Shown here: piece by piece, positions 41,230-51,940 of the stretch
How the letters are laid out: each line of letters opens with the position of its first letter
Numbering within the stretch: the stretch's first letter is position 1
NCBI GenBank assembly: GCA_963575745.1
Contig: CAUYUJ010021686.1
Span: forward strand, 51,854 to 115,853
Length of the DNA: 64,000 nt
Direction: 5' to 3'
DNA from: Prorocentrum cordatum
Lineage: Eukaryota > Sar > Dinophyceae > Prorocentrales > Prorocentraceae
Notes under the pieces: model-generated
What the model was told of the DNA's origin: nothing
Seen by the model: the letters and a program-made list of their open reading frames with translations, nothing else
Databases searched by the model: none
Translations under genes and position numbers: made by a program

Positions 41230-42130
41230 ATAGTCATCAGCGATGTTGGAATAAACCCTCCCTCCAAGCTCCTTTTTCATTGGCTCCTACAGCGGTTCGT
41301 CTCCACTGATGGAGCTTCCTCGTCGGAAGACAACCGTTTGAAGTTTCTTCAGCATGCCCAAATATTGTTCTCGGGATTCCATCGCCACGGATCAACCTGA
41401 CTGTTGCGTCTTGACGAGCCTGAATCGTGCCAGAATGCCACTCCTGGGATCCTAAGACCGCGAACCAATGAAATTGTTGCGCCCGCTTAATCCTTAATCT
41501 TTCCAAACACCATTTCTGGTTCGTTGATCATGGGAATCCGTGGTACGCCTGTAATTTCCATAAACGAAGGTGCGCGGCGCTAAGGCGAGAACCACATTTT
41601 GAAAACGAGCTGCCCTCAAGCCGTGAAGCTGTTGCAAATTTGTGAAACGAATGTACACGCCGCTAAAGCGAGAACCACATGTTGAAAACCACCCGCTTTC
41701 AATCCGGGAAGCTCTTTCGAATTTCGAAAACGAATGAACGCGGTGCTAAGGTGATAACCACATTTTGACAAGGAACGGCCATCAGTCAGTACAACTCTTG
41801 CATGAATGAAAAATCGAATGTGCGCGGCGGTAAAAGCGGGATCCGCATGTTGAAAAGGAACCGCCCTCAATCCGTGACGCACTTGCAATTTAGCAGCGAC
41901 TGTACGCGGCGCTAACGCGACATGCGCAGTTTGGAAAGGAATCGCCCTCATTCCGTGAAGCTTTGGCAAATGTTTAACACGAAGGTGCGCAGCGCTAGTG
42001 CGAAAACCACATTTTGAAAATTACCCGCCCTCCATGTGTGAACCTGTTGCAAATCTTGAAACTTCAGGGTCATGACTGGTGAGGGAGTCTCAGGCGAAAC
42101 GCCCGGCCCGCCCTAGGAGAGAGGTGGGGG
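41230..42130 (+). repeat. Family C composite repeat, longest copy
   Basis: Starts after a GGA patch with CAGCGATGTTGGAATAAACC. It carries the shared head (GGAAGACAACCGTTTGAAG, CAACCTGACTGTTGCGTCTT) and then six or seven degenerate modules of about 80-90 bp with GTGCGCGGCGCTAAGGCGAG-type cores. It ends with GAGGGAGTCTCAGGCGAAAC and CGCCCGGCCCGCCC, and a GGA patch follows at 42,171. It is the best copy for defining the family. Confidence 0.9.
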
Positions 42131-42170
42131 ACTTATTTACAGTGCGAAGTTGTTTACAAGGAGAAGGACT

Positions 42171-42203
42171 GGAGGAGGAGGAAAAGGAGGAGGAGGAGGA
42201 GGT
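42171..42203. repeat. (GGA)n short tract
   Basis: GGA units at the tail side of the family C copy. Confidence 0.85.
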
Positions 42204-42214
42204 GGAACACGGCA

Positions 42215-42725
42215 ACCGCCTCTTGGGGCCCTCGTGGGACGTTCTTTGGGCGCTCTTGGGCGCTCTTCGGGCCGTCTTGGGGCCGTCTTGGGGCCCTCTA
42301 CGGGCCTTTTAGGAGCCCTAGAGGGCCTCTCGAGGAGGCCATGCTGCAGGGTATCGGTGAAAAGGAGGGGGGGGACCTCGATGCCCCGCCGCCCCCCTGA
42401 GGCCATCACAATCGCCCCTTGGGGCGCTCTTGGGGCGCTCTTGGGCCGATCTTATGTGCTTTGGGGGCCGTTTGGGGGGCGTCTTGGGCCCCCCCCTTCT
42501 GGGGCTCTCTTGGTTGGGCCATCTTGGTGCAACTTTGAGGCCCCAACAGCGCATCGGAAGCGGAAAGGCGAGAAGGCACACATCATTGATTTAATCATGC
42601 GTTTGAACGGTTTTGGCCTCCAGGGGGGGTCTCCATGTGGGCTTCGTGAGCACTTGGAACCGTATTGTGGCCCTGGTCGGGCCTCTTGGAGGTATGTCGG
42701 AAATTATATCGGACCAGATCCGGCT
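42215..42725. repeat. Family G ('CTTGGGG') block, copy 5
   Basis: CTCTTGGG/GGCCGTC arms flank a core at about 42,551-42,650 (GCATCGGAAGCGGAAAGGCG, then AGAAGGCACACATCATTGAT). After the core, GAGCACTTGGAACCGTATTG and GGGCCTCTTGGAGGTATGTC match 13,617-13,675, showing that copies share order beyond the core. Confidence 0.75.
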
Positions 42726-42792
42726 ATCGATAGGACCACCCTACGGGTGATGAGGAGGTTCGGGGGGGGAGGAGGAGGTGGTCGATCTGCGT

Positions 42793-42871
42793 ATGTATGT
42801 ATGTATGTATGTATGTATGTATGTACATACATACATTCATACATACATACATACATGCATACTTACATACA

Positions 42872-42913
<42 letters not shown>

Positions 42914-43280
42914 CATACATATATAAGTAGTATGTCGCGCACATCTGCCCATCTATCTATCGACCTAGCTATCTGGTTATCCTTCAGGACAACCAACTAT
43001 CTATACATATATATACACACCTATTTCTCCTACCTGCCAATATATCAGTCCATCAACCGATCGATCAATCAATATATCTGTCTATCTCTCGACCAATATA
43101 TATGTATATATATATATATACACGTGAGAACCTCTCTATGCTCTCTGTATGTACATTTCTGTATATATATATATATATATATATATCGATCGCTATATGT
43201 CTATATCTTGGTTGATCGCTGTCGTATTTATATATACATGTATTTATATGTATATTTAACCATCTATCTATCTATCTATA

Positions 43281-43326
<46 letters not shown>

Positions 43327-43330
43327 CCAA
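42793..43330. repeat. Tetranucleotide and AT microsatellites
   Basis: TATG (42,793-42,826), TACA (42,826-42,880), TA (42,878-42,910), mixed CTAT/TATA, then a long TATC run (43,258-43,326). Frames encode Ile/Tyr/His/Ser repeats. Confidence 0.95.
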
Positions 43331-43640
43331 CCATGGGGGCAACCATCGGGGCAACCATCGGGACAAGCATCGGGACAAGCATCGGGACAACCATCGGGAC
43401 AACCATCGGGAAGATCATCGGGACAACCATCGGGACAACCATCGGGACAATCATCGGGAAAACCATCGGGACAACCATCGGGACAACATCTAACAACATT
43501 CATCTATCTATCAGTCTATCAACCATCGAGACAACCATCGGGGCAACCATCGGGGCAACCACCGGGATCACCGTCGGGACAACCATCGGGACAACCATCG
43601 GGACAACCGACAGCGATTTCCTGGTTGGGGTCACTTCCGT
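43331..43640. repeat. 12-bp minisatellite (ACCATCGGGACA)
   Basis: About twenty copies in two blocks split by about 45 bp (43,485-43,530). One frame gives a TTIG repeat and another gives QPSG repeats. QPSG-type repeats occur in real algal surface proteins, but here there is no surrounding gene. Confidence 0.9.
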
Positions 43641-43854
43641 TCCAACCCACCAACCTTCGATCTTGAGCCGCCTTGGATCATCTTGAAACATTGGATGCCC
43701 TCGTGGAGCCATCTTGGGCCATCATGGGCGCCCTGACTGCTCGTGACCCCCTCCAAAGAACTTCAAGGAGGGGAGGGGGGTTACCACTCCCCGCAGAGAA
43801 GAGGGTTTTGGAAGAGGCAAACAAGAATTCGTCAGACCACCTACCACAGGGCTG
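43641..43854. other. Short spacer, no gene seen
   Basis: Mixed sequence between the minisatellite and the inverted family C copy. Confidence 0.5.
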
Positions 43855-44240
43855 GTGAGATTTCAAGGATGGAGGGCAGTTCTTGCTCAAATTGTGGCTC
43901 TTGCTTTGGCGCCGCGCGCATTCGCCTTAACCTTGTGCAGCAGTTGCACGTGTTCGTATGGTTGAAGTCGCAACGGTCACGTTAATTCGCGGTGTTGGAT
44001 TTCCAGGATCGGCGTTCTGGCAGGATTTAGGATTGTTAGGACGTGACAGCAGCGTTGGTTCGCGTCGTTGAAGCCCCAGGAACGGTGTTATGGCGCGATT
44101 GGGGATTCTCAGACGGCTGTCTCCCGATGACGCACTTCTCGCAAAGACAACAGCTTCTTGCAGGGACCTGTGAGGAGGGAATTTTGGAGGGAGGGTTTAT
44201 TGCAACATCGTTGATGCGTTTTGGGTTTACGTGCGCTGGT
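43855..44240 (-). repeat. Family C composite repeat, inverted copy
   Basis: On the minus strand: head junction ACCAGCGCACGTAAACCCAA, CATCAACGATGTTGCAATAA, a 300-bp head and one module. The TCC tract that follows on the plus strand (44,254-44,288) is the GGA tract that precedes the head on the family's own strand, exactly as in the direct copies. Confidence 0.8.
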
Positions 44241-44253
44241 CCTGCTCCTGCTT

Positions 44254-44288
44254 CTCCTCCTCCTCCTCCTCCTCCTCCTCCTCCTCCT
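44254..44288. repeat. (TCC)n pyrimidine tract
   Basis: Head-side boundary tract of the inverted family C copy. Confidence 0.95.
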
Positions 44289-44939
44289 TGTGCTCCTCGT
44301 GCTCCTCCTTCCCTGCCTCTCCCACTCGCCTCCTTGTCCTTCTACCCCGCCCCCCTCCTGGGCTGCTTCCGCTCTTCCCCAGACGCCCTTGCTTGGCCAG
44401 GCCTGCTGCGGGACGAACGGGCGGGGGCGCGGCTGATCGGAGGTAGTCTTTTATGGAAGCTGGGCGGGGACTGGGCCGCCTCTGCTCTCCCCATGCCCTC
44501 TGGTACTTGCGGTCTGGCTTCCTGCAGGGCTGACGAGCGCTGCCAGGGGCTAAGTTGGAGGCGCCCCCCCCAAGATATTCTCCCCCATGTGGGTTCCTCC
44601 TCTCGCTGTCTTCGGCTTCTCAGCCCGCCCCAGCCCCCCGGGTCGGGGGGCGGTTGGTGTAGGGGCTGAGCACGGAGCCGGTCTGGTTGGCCGCCGCCAT
44701 GCAAGCGGGCAGACACAGCATTGTGTGTGTGTGTTTGTGCGCGGAGCGGCTGGCGACCCTGGGGCGGTCCACCAGTGGCTCCCCTGGGGGGGGGGGCACA
44801 CGTCACGACCAGGCGTCCACAGGCCTCCGCCTGCCCTGTGGAGGCCTGGCGGTGGCGGTGCACGGCTTCCCTCCCTCCCGAACTTCTTCTCTGCACCCAC
44901 GTGCGGCCCGCCACGGCGGCTCGGGCTGGGAGGCGGACG
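44289..44939. other. GC-rich spacer, no gene seen
   Basis: CT-rich to 44,350, then GC-rich with a short GT patch (44,721-44,735). No recognisable gene. Confidence 0.5.
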
Positions 44940-45222
44940 AGGAGGAGGAGGAGGAGGAGGAGGAGGAAGAGGAGGAGGAGGAGGAATAGTAATATCAATA
45001 CGAGTAAGAGTAATACTACGAATACTAACACTAATAATAGTACTACTACTACTAATAATAATAATACTCGTAATAAGATGAAAATTAATATTCGTAACAT
45101 TAATCTCACTAATCATACTACTACTGGTACTAATAATGATAATACTAAAAAACTACTACTAATACTAATAATGATAATGCTAATGCTAATGATTTTCAAT
45201 GTAATACTAATCATAAAACTAG

Positions 45223-45266
<44 letters not shown>

Positions 45267-45375
45267 ATAGCAGTAATACTAATACTGGTAATCATCGCTA
45301 TACTAAAAATACTGTAAATAAGAGTACCAGTAATAATAATAGTAAAAATAGAAATCACACTACTATTGCTCATAC

Positions 45376-45424
<49 letters not shown>
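44940..45424. repeat. GGA, then AAT/TAC/TAG trinucleotide array up to the gap
   Basis: GGA (44,940-44,986), then about 440 bp of AATACTAC-like trinucleotides, with pure TAC at about 45,221-45,262 and pure TAG at about 45,378-45,424. The assembly breaks inside the pure TAG run. Confidence 0.95.
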
Positions 45425-45524
45425 NNNNNNNNNNNNNNNNNNNNNNNNNNNNNNNNNNNNNNNNNNNNNNNNNNNNNNNNNNNNNNNNNNNNNNNNNNNN
45501 NNNNNNNNNNNNNNNNNNNNNNNN
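45425..45524. other. Assembly gap of 100 N
   Basis: Exactly 100 N, the usual placeholder for a gap of unknown size. TAG repeat lies on the left and family C sequence on the right, so true distance and continuity are unknown. Confidence 1.
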
Positions 45525-45765
45525 TCGGTGAAGTTCTTGCAATTTTTGAAAACGAATGTGCGCGGCGCCAAAACGAGAGCCACATGTTCAAAACCACCCG
45601 CCGTCAATCCGTGAAACTCATTTCGAGAACGAATGTTCGCCGCGCTAAAGCGAGAGCCACATTTTGAAAACCATCAGCCTTCAATCCGTGAAGTTCTTTG
45701 CAAATTTTGAAAACAATGTGCGCGGCGCTAAAGCGCGGACGACATGTTGAAACGGCCCGCCCTCC
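45525..45765 (+). repeat. Family C composite repeat, partial (modules only)
   Basis: Three modules of 83, 77 and about 80 bp, each starting GTGAA(G/A) and containing a TGTGCGCGGCGC-like core, GCGAGAGCCACAT and AAAACCA. It enters directly from the gap and passes at 45,766 into the Pro/Thr repeat of the next gene. Confidence 0.9.
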
Positions 45766-47763
45766 ACCCACTCCCGCACCGACCAGCTCGCCGACTCCCG
45801 CCAGTACCGACCAAGTCACCGACTCCTGCACCGACCAGCTCGCCGACTCCCTCGCCGACCTTATCACCGACTCCCGCGCCGGGCAGCTCACCGACTCCCG
45901 CACCGATCAGGTCACCGACTCCCGCGCCGATCAGCTCGCCGATTCCCGTGCCGGCCAGCTCACCGACTCCCACACCGACCAGGTCACCGACTCCCACACC
46001 GACCAGGTCACCGACTTTCGCGTCGACCATATTGCCGGCTTCCGCACCGACCAGTTCACCGACCCCCGCACCGACCAGGTCACCGACTCCCGCACCGACC
46101 CACTCGCCGACTCCTTCGCCGACCATCTCACCGACCCCCGCGCCGACCAGGTCACCGACTCCTGCACCGACCAGCTCGCCGACTCCCTCGCCGACCACAT
46201 CACCGGCTCCCGCACCGACCAGCTCACCGACTCGCGCACCGACCAGGTCACCGAGTCGTGCTCCGACCAGCTCGCCGACCCCTTCGCCGACCATATCACC
46301 GGCTCCCGCACCGACCTACTCACCGACCCCCGCGCCGACCAGCCAAGCAAATTGCCGCCCAGGGCCAGATTGCACAGTTTCGACTCCAGAAGTGCCAAAG
46401 GGCCACCCGTAACAGTTATTGCCTGGGGGGCTCGGTGCAAGCTAACGTGTCTACTGCCTCTGGCAGCTTAGCGAGAAACAGAGTTTAAACTGTTAAAGGC
46501 ATGTGCAGCACCATAATTTTGACCAGCCTCTTCACCGTGACCACGTCCAGCATGGGCAACACCACAACGTAGACCAGCACCACCACCGTGACCAAGGCCA
46601 ACATGTGTCCAGCACCTCCCTCCACCGTGCCCACATCCAGCAAGCGCAGCACCACAACCCTGACCAGCACCGCAACCGTGAGCACACCCAGCATGCGCAA
46701 ACCCACAACCGACTCCCGCACCGACCAGCTCGCCGACTCCCTCGCCGACCATATCACCCACTCCCGCACCGACCAGCTCACCGACTCCCTCGCCGATCAT
46801 ATCACCGACTCCCGCGCCGGGCAGCTCACCGACTCCCGCGCCGACCAGGTCACCGACTCCCGCGCCGATCAGCTCGCCGATTCAAGTGCCGGCCAGCTCA
46901 CACCGACCAGGTCACCGACTCCCGCGCCGACCAGACCACCGACTCTCGTGCCAACCAGCTCGCCGGCGCGCTACGTCCGGATCTGGCCGCTGTCATATTT
47001 TGGTTGGCCGTCTTTGTGAGATTCGGTCCTGACCTTCACCTGCCCTGTTTCCACGGCAGCTCCCACTCCGCATATTTGCACAGACACCCTCGGTGGATCG
47101 GGAGGTAAATTGAATGCCGATTGTGCCGAGTACGTGTCTTTTCCTTCAAGGTTCCCACAGAGATGTGAATAACATGATCGACACGTCAGTGCGTCGGACA
47201 TGTGCTGTGCTTGTGGAGGTGGCCAGACGGCTGACGCAGACAGCGACCCTACAGCCACATATGCGATTGTTTAGAACGACGAAGCTTATGCATCTGAGCT
47301 GTCGTGGTGCTCATCGTCACGCATACATGTTCATCAAGATATCACAGCGTGACACATATGCTGCGCCTGCTGAGGGAGCCAGCTGTTTTGCCCAAGCACT
47401 GACCCAGGAACCCCATATAGACGTAGTACTGGATGCGTCGGCTATGTGTTCGATCCGTTATTGTGCTCAACGCTAGACGGTCCATGGGACGTTACAGATG
47501 GCACATCGTCGGACATGTGTTGTGTCTGCGGAGGCGGTTGCGCAGACAACGACTATGGAGCCACATATACTTATGGTAACACCTGCGCTGGCTCTGCTCC
47601 CAACACCTCGTGGTTCTCATCGACACATGAATATAATGTTCCAGATTTCACAGCATCGATCATCTGCTGTGCTTGTGGAGGGGGGCAGAGCAGCACAGCG
47701 ACAACGTCCAGCATGACTTCGCACACAACTTCGATATTCGCCAAGACCAGCACAACAATGTAA
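45766..47763 (+). pseudogene. Dead gene for Pro/Thr-rich protein with CCxCGGG modules
   Basis: Two blocks of a 24-bp repeat (45,766-46,345 and 46,705-46,975) read as [16 protein letters not shown], a mucin-like linker, separated by a Thr/Ser-rich segment (STTTLTSTATVSTPS). From 47,041 to 47,763 one frame carries four Cys-rich modules. Module 1 (CTDT, CAEY, RCE, then SASDMCCACGGGQ) is nearly canonical; module 2 is decayed (HICCAC); module 3 ends SSDMCCVCGGG; module 4 has NTCAGSAPNTSW and ends IICCACGGG. Then comes a Thr-rich tail and a TAA. Modules ending CCxCGGG recur in secreted or surface proteins of algae and dinoflagellates. Four in-frame stops (TAA, TAG, TGA, TGA) but no frameshift lie in the module part. 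The N-terminus is lost upstream near the family C copy. Confidence 0.65.
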
Positions 47764-48640
47764 ACTCTTCATTGTGGACAGTTCCATGTTTGGAACCTGT
47801 TGGAGTGGAGCACCAGTTTACATCAATGTGCAAATTCATCTTGATTATAATCCTTGCTTTGGCGGCGCATACGCGACAGCAGGGGAATGCTTTGGTGCCA
47901 TACCAAGTTGGATCAGGAGCGATATCGAGCCATACCTATCCACAGCTTGCAGCCTGGTTTGGATTGTTAGTGTCTGTTACGCAGATCCCGTCGGCAGCTC
48001 TTCGGGAGGTCCCGATTCGCGACCACAACATGCTCTGAGGGCAGCCGAGCGAATGTGCTTCCCTCCTTCCCTTCTCTTTCTTCCTCCCCGCCCCTCCCCG
48101 CTCTCTGCTCCGAATTGGTGCTTGCGCACCTCTTGCATGCTGGTCGAGGCCGCTCCCTCGCTCAGCACTGTCCGACCCTTCGGGCCGCCCTGGTCTTCTT
48201 TAGGCCACCGCAGGCTTGCACAGTGTTTTCGGCTGGGTATGGCTCTCACGTGGTCGCCCCTGTCGCCCCTAGTTATTTCTTCTCTGGCGAGTGCTGCGCA
48301 CCCAGTTCTTGAGCACAGCTTTGTGCCCCCCTGTGCCTGCGGTCGGGTCTGCCGGGCACGTCGCCTTGTGCGTTCAGCTAGTTTTGGTGGCCCGCGTCAC
48401 CTTTGGATGCTGCCGTTTACCTGTGGGGCAGGTGACCCGCGCATCTCAATACCAGTTCAGTGTGCCTTCTGGCCTGCAGTTCCCTTGCCTCCCGTCCCCC
48501 ATTCCTCCGCTCCTGCTCCCCTTCCTCCTTGATCCTTTCTTAGCAGAGCTGGGGCTCTTCGCTTTAGGCGATGGCTGTGTCACAATCGGTCGCTGCCTTT
48601 GCACCAGCGGTTTCATCATTGTTCGTGCTCGTTGATGCTG
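47764..48640. other. Spacer, no firm gene
   Basis: Keeps ordinary composition after the dead gene. Frames of 120-250 codons have no recognised domain, and the part from 48,050 is CT-rich on the plus strand. Confidence 0.4.
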
Positions 48641-48755
48641 CGGGAGAATTTGTGAATATGTTGCCAAAATGTAAGCATCATAGTAATAATTGGTGAGGAA
48701 GTCTCAAGCGAAACGCCCAGCTCCAGAAACAACTGGGATACGCTATTCATAAGGA
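48641..48755 (+). repeat. Family C tail fragment
   Basis: GTGAGGAAGTCTCAAGCGAA then ACGCCCAGCTCC is the family tail. A GGA array follows it and then the head of a new family C copy, so here the order tail - GGA - head is seen directly. Confidence 0.8.
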
Positions 48756-48761
48756 AAAGGA

Positions 48762-48885
48762 GAGGAGGAGGAGGAGGAGGAGGAGGAGGAGGAGGAGGAG
48801 GAGGAGGAGGAGGAGGAGGAGGAGGAGGAGGAGGAGGAAGATGAGGAGGATGAGGAAGACGAGGAGGAGGAGGAGGAGGAGGAGG
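48762..48885. repeat. (GGA)n between family C tail and head
   Basis: About 124 bp GGA with a few GAT and GAC units. Confidence 0.95.
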
Positions 48886-49606
48886 GAAACCAGCGTAAAC
48901 CTAATATTTTTCAACAAACGATGTTGGAGCACCCCCTCATTCCAAACGCCCTCTTCATAGGCTCCTACATGTGTGCATTCCCATTGAGGGAATTGCCCCG
49001 TAGGGGGACATCTCCGTGTGGAACTCTTGAATGTGCTCTGCCCCAAAGCGATAAACATATTGTTGAAACCACCCGCCCTAAATCCGTTCAGACCTGGCAG
49101 ATTTTGCAATTTAAAACACAGCGTGCTCGGGGTTAAGGCGAGAGCCACACGTTGAAAACCACCCGCCTTCAATGCGTGAATCTTTTGCAAATTTTATGAC
49201 GGGTGTGCGCTGCGCTCAGGCGCTCAAGCGATCGCCATATTTTGAATACCAGCCGCACTCAATCCGTGAAGTTCTTGCAAAGTTTAAAACGAATGTGTGC
49301 GGCGTTCCGGCGAGAACTACATTTTGAAAATGATCCGCCCTCAATCCGTGAAGCTCGTGCAACTTTTAAACGACTGTGCGCGGTTTTCAGGCGATATTCA
49401 TCTTAAAAACGGCCCGCTCTTGATCCGTGAAGCTATGGCAAGTTTTTGTCACGAATGCGCGCTGCACTACGGCGAGAAACCGTATTTTGAAAACCACCCG
49501 CCGCCCTCCATCTGTGAAGTCGTCGCCGGCGTTTAAGCTTCAGGCTCATACATGATATGGAAGGCTCAGGCGACCCGCCCTTCCGACTGGCCTCGGGGTG
49601 CGACAA
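48885..49606 (+). repeat. Family C composite repeat
   Basis: Head junction ACCAGCGTAAACCTAATA, CAAACGATGTTGGAGCACCC, then about six modules (for example GTGTGCGGCGTTCCGGCGAG and AAAATGATCCGCCCTCAATC), ending AGGCTCAGGCGACCCGCCCT and GTGCGACAATGAGGAGG, where a GGA/GAT array begins. Confidence 0.9.
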
Positions 49607-50170
49607 TGAGGAGGAGGAGGATGATGATGATGATGAGGAGGAGGAGGAGGAGGAGGAGGAGGAGGAGGAGGGGGAGGCAGGAGGCAGGAACATGATGATG
49701 ACGATGATGCTGCTGCTGATGATGATGGTGGTAGTGATGATGATGTTGGTAAGGATGGTGATGATGCTGATGATGGTGGTGATGATGGTGATACTGGTGA
49801 TGATGAGTGATGACGATGATGCTCATGAGCGGTGATGATGATGATTATGAGGATGCTGATGACGATGGTGATGATGAGGAGGAGGTGGAGGAGGAGGAAG
49901 AGGATGATGAGGATGAGGAGGATGAGGAGGAGGAGGGAGAGGAGTAGGAGGAGGAAGCAGGAGGCAGGAGGCATCATGATAATGCTGATGATGATGGTGG
50001 TGATGATGGTCATGATGATGATTATGAGGATGATGATGGCGATGATGCTGATGATGATGGTGGTGATGATGATTATGATGAAGATGTTGATGATGCTGAC
50101 GCTGCTGATGATGCTGCTGATGATGCTGATGCTGATGACGATGGTGATGATGAAGATGATGAAAACGATT

Positions 50171-50255
<85 letters not shown>

Positions 50256-50905
50256 GGATGAGGATGAGGATGAGGATGATGAGGATGATGAGGATGATGA
50301 GGATGAGGATGTGGAGGATGATGATGAGGAGGATGAGGAGGATCAGGATTCTGATGCTGCTGCTGATGATGATGATGATGATGAGGAGGAGGAGGAGGAG
50401 TAGGAGGAGGAGGGGGAGGAGGAGGAGGAGGAGGAGAAACGGAGAGGAGGGATGATGAGGAGGAGGAGGAGAGGAGGAGGAGGAGCAGGAGGACCAGGGA
50501 GGGAGGAGGAGGAGGAGGAGGAGGAGGAGGAGGAGGAGGAGGAGGAGGAGGAGGAGGAGGAGGAGGAGGAGGAGGAGGAGGAGGAGGAGGAGGAGGGGGG
50601 AGGAGGGTTGGCAGATTCCGAGTTGTTGGAGGAGTTGGAAGATGAGGAGGTGGAGGAGGTGGAGAAGGGATGCGTAGTTGGAGAAGTTTGAGGAGTTGGA
50701 GAGGCTGGGGGAGCGGAGGATTTAGACGAGTTGGAGGACTTGGAGGAGGTTCTGGAGTTGGGAAACGCGGGCTTAGTAGTTGGGGGATGAGGGAGGAGCG
50801 AGGTTGGAGGAGCCGGAGGAGGGAGGATGGGGCAGGATGAGGGAGGACGGAGGAGGGAGAAGGGAGGAGGGAGAAGGGAGGAGGGAAGGAGGGAATGCGA
50901 GAGGG
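49607..50905. repeat. GGA/GAT compound array
   Basis: GGA (to about 49,680), imperfect GAT (49,690-50,380, pure near 50,170-50,255), then GGA (50,385-50,600) and GGA/GTTGGA-rich sequence to 50,905. Poly-Met, poly-Asp, poly-His and poly-Pro frames are artefacts. Confidence 0.95.
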
Positions 50906-51012
50906 AGGGAGCGAGGGAGGAATCGCCGCCGCCCCCGTCGCCGCCGTCATCGCCGAAGCCGTCGCCAGCCGCCACAGCCGTCGGCTGCGCGGATGTCGCC
51001 GCGCTCGTCCAG

Positions 51013-51117
51013 GTCTTGTGGGACGACCGCGGGCTGTTCGCCCTGCAGGGCCCGAAGGCCGCGGATGTGCTGCAGCGCCTGAGCCCCTCCGTGGACCTCA
51101 GCAAGCTCGGCCCGCCG
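51013..51117 (+). CDS. Exon-like piece of glycine cleavage T-protein
   Basis: T-protein (aminomethyltransferase) releases ammonia and transfers the methylene group to tetrahydrofolate in the mitochondrial glycine cleavage system. From 51,013 the frame reads DDRGLFALQGPKAADVLQRL and then VDLSKL, matching the conserved family segment around LLALQGP...A..VL and DLSKL. An AG at 51,011-51,012 could be the 3' splice site. At 51,119 the frame runs into a GAG array (poly-Glu) instead of the expected continuation to an FG/FM motif. No other exon was found nearby, so this is probably a stranded or disrupted exon. Only about 34 residues support the call. Confidence 0.55.
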
Positions 51118-51118
51118 G

Positions 51119-51186
51119 ACGAGGAGGAGGACGAGGAGGAGGACGAGGAGGAGGAGGAGGAGGAGGAGGAGGAGGAGGAGGAGAAG
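51119..51186. repeat. (GAG)n tract
   Basis: GAG/GAC run in frame with the T-protein-like peptide, giving an acidic tail. A TCC-rich patch (51,222-51,270) follows. Confidence 0.9.
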
Positions 51187-51424
51187 GAGCCCCTCTCTCT
51201 CCGCGTCGCAGGAGCCCCCCTCACCTCCTCCTCCGCCTCCATCGTCGTCCTCCTCCTCTTCCATCTGCTTCGCCCCCTCCTGATTCAGGATGCGGCGACG
51301 TCGCGTTCCTTGGTGGAATCGGGGAGGAAGAGGAGAGAGAGGGGCTGGTGGAGGCGAGGGGAGAGGGAGGCAAGTCTGCTCCTCCTCCACCTCCGTACGT
51401 TATCCTCAAAGACGCCGGCTTCTC

Positions 51425-51940
51425 GTCGGATCACTTGACGGGTCGGTAGGGCGGGCTGGGCGCTTCGCACGAGACATCCCAACAGTTCTGGGCCATGAAG
51501 CTCGGGACTCCAGCGGCTGCAGGGGTGACGGGCGGGTGGCTTTCGAGAACCCCCCCCCGCCCTCCATCCCGGGGGGAGGCCTCGCCTCCTGCCGCGCGCG
51601 TGCGTCTGAACAGCGAGCAAGAAGTCAACTGGCGGCAGGCGGCCCGTTTCCAAGACGAGGCCCTCGCCTCAGTGCCCCGCACCTTTGCGTTGATAGTTTG
51701 CAACAGCCACCAGGCAGGAGGACGGTTCCTTTTCAACATCGGCTCTCGATCGAGACTTCTGCAGTTTCGAGGGCTGGAGGTGTGAAAAGATGTAGCAGCT
51801 TCACCGCTGGAGAGCGGCTCCGTTTCAAAAAGGGGCTCCCGCCTTAGCACCGCGCGCATTTGTTGTAAACGCTTGCAACGGCTACAAGGATTGTGGCGTT
51901 TGTTTGTTCTTTCAAAGTCGGACTCACGTTTGAGACTTCC
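51425..51940 (-). repeat. Family C composite repeat, inverted copy
   Basis: On the minus strand: modules with GTGCGCGCGGTGCTAAGGCG, GGCGAGGGCC and AAAGCCACCCGCCCGTCACC, then the tail GTCTCGTGCGAAGCGCCCAG. More GC-rich and diverged than the other copies. The outer limits are approximate. Confidence 0.65.

Noticed and set aside
43331-43640. QPSG-repeat protein gene
   Set aside because: The repeat peptide depends on a 12-bp minisatellite continuous with tetranucleotide repeats; there is no unique N- or C-terminal domain.
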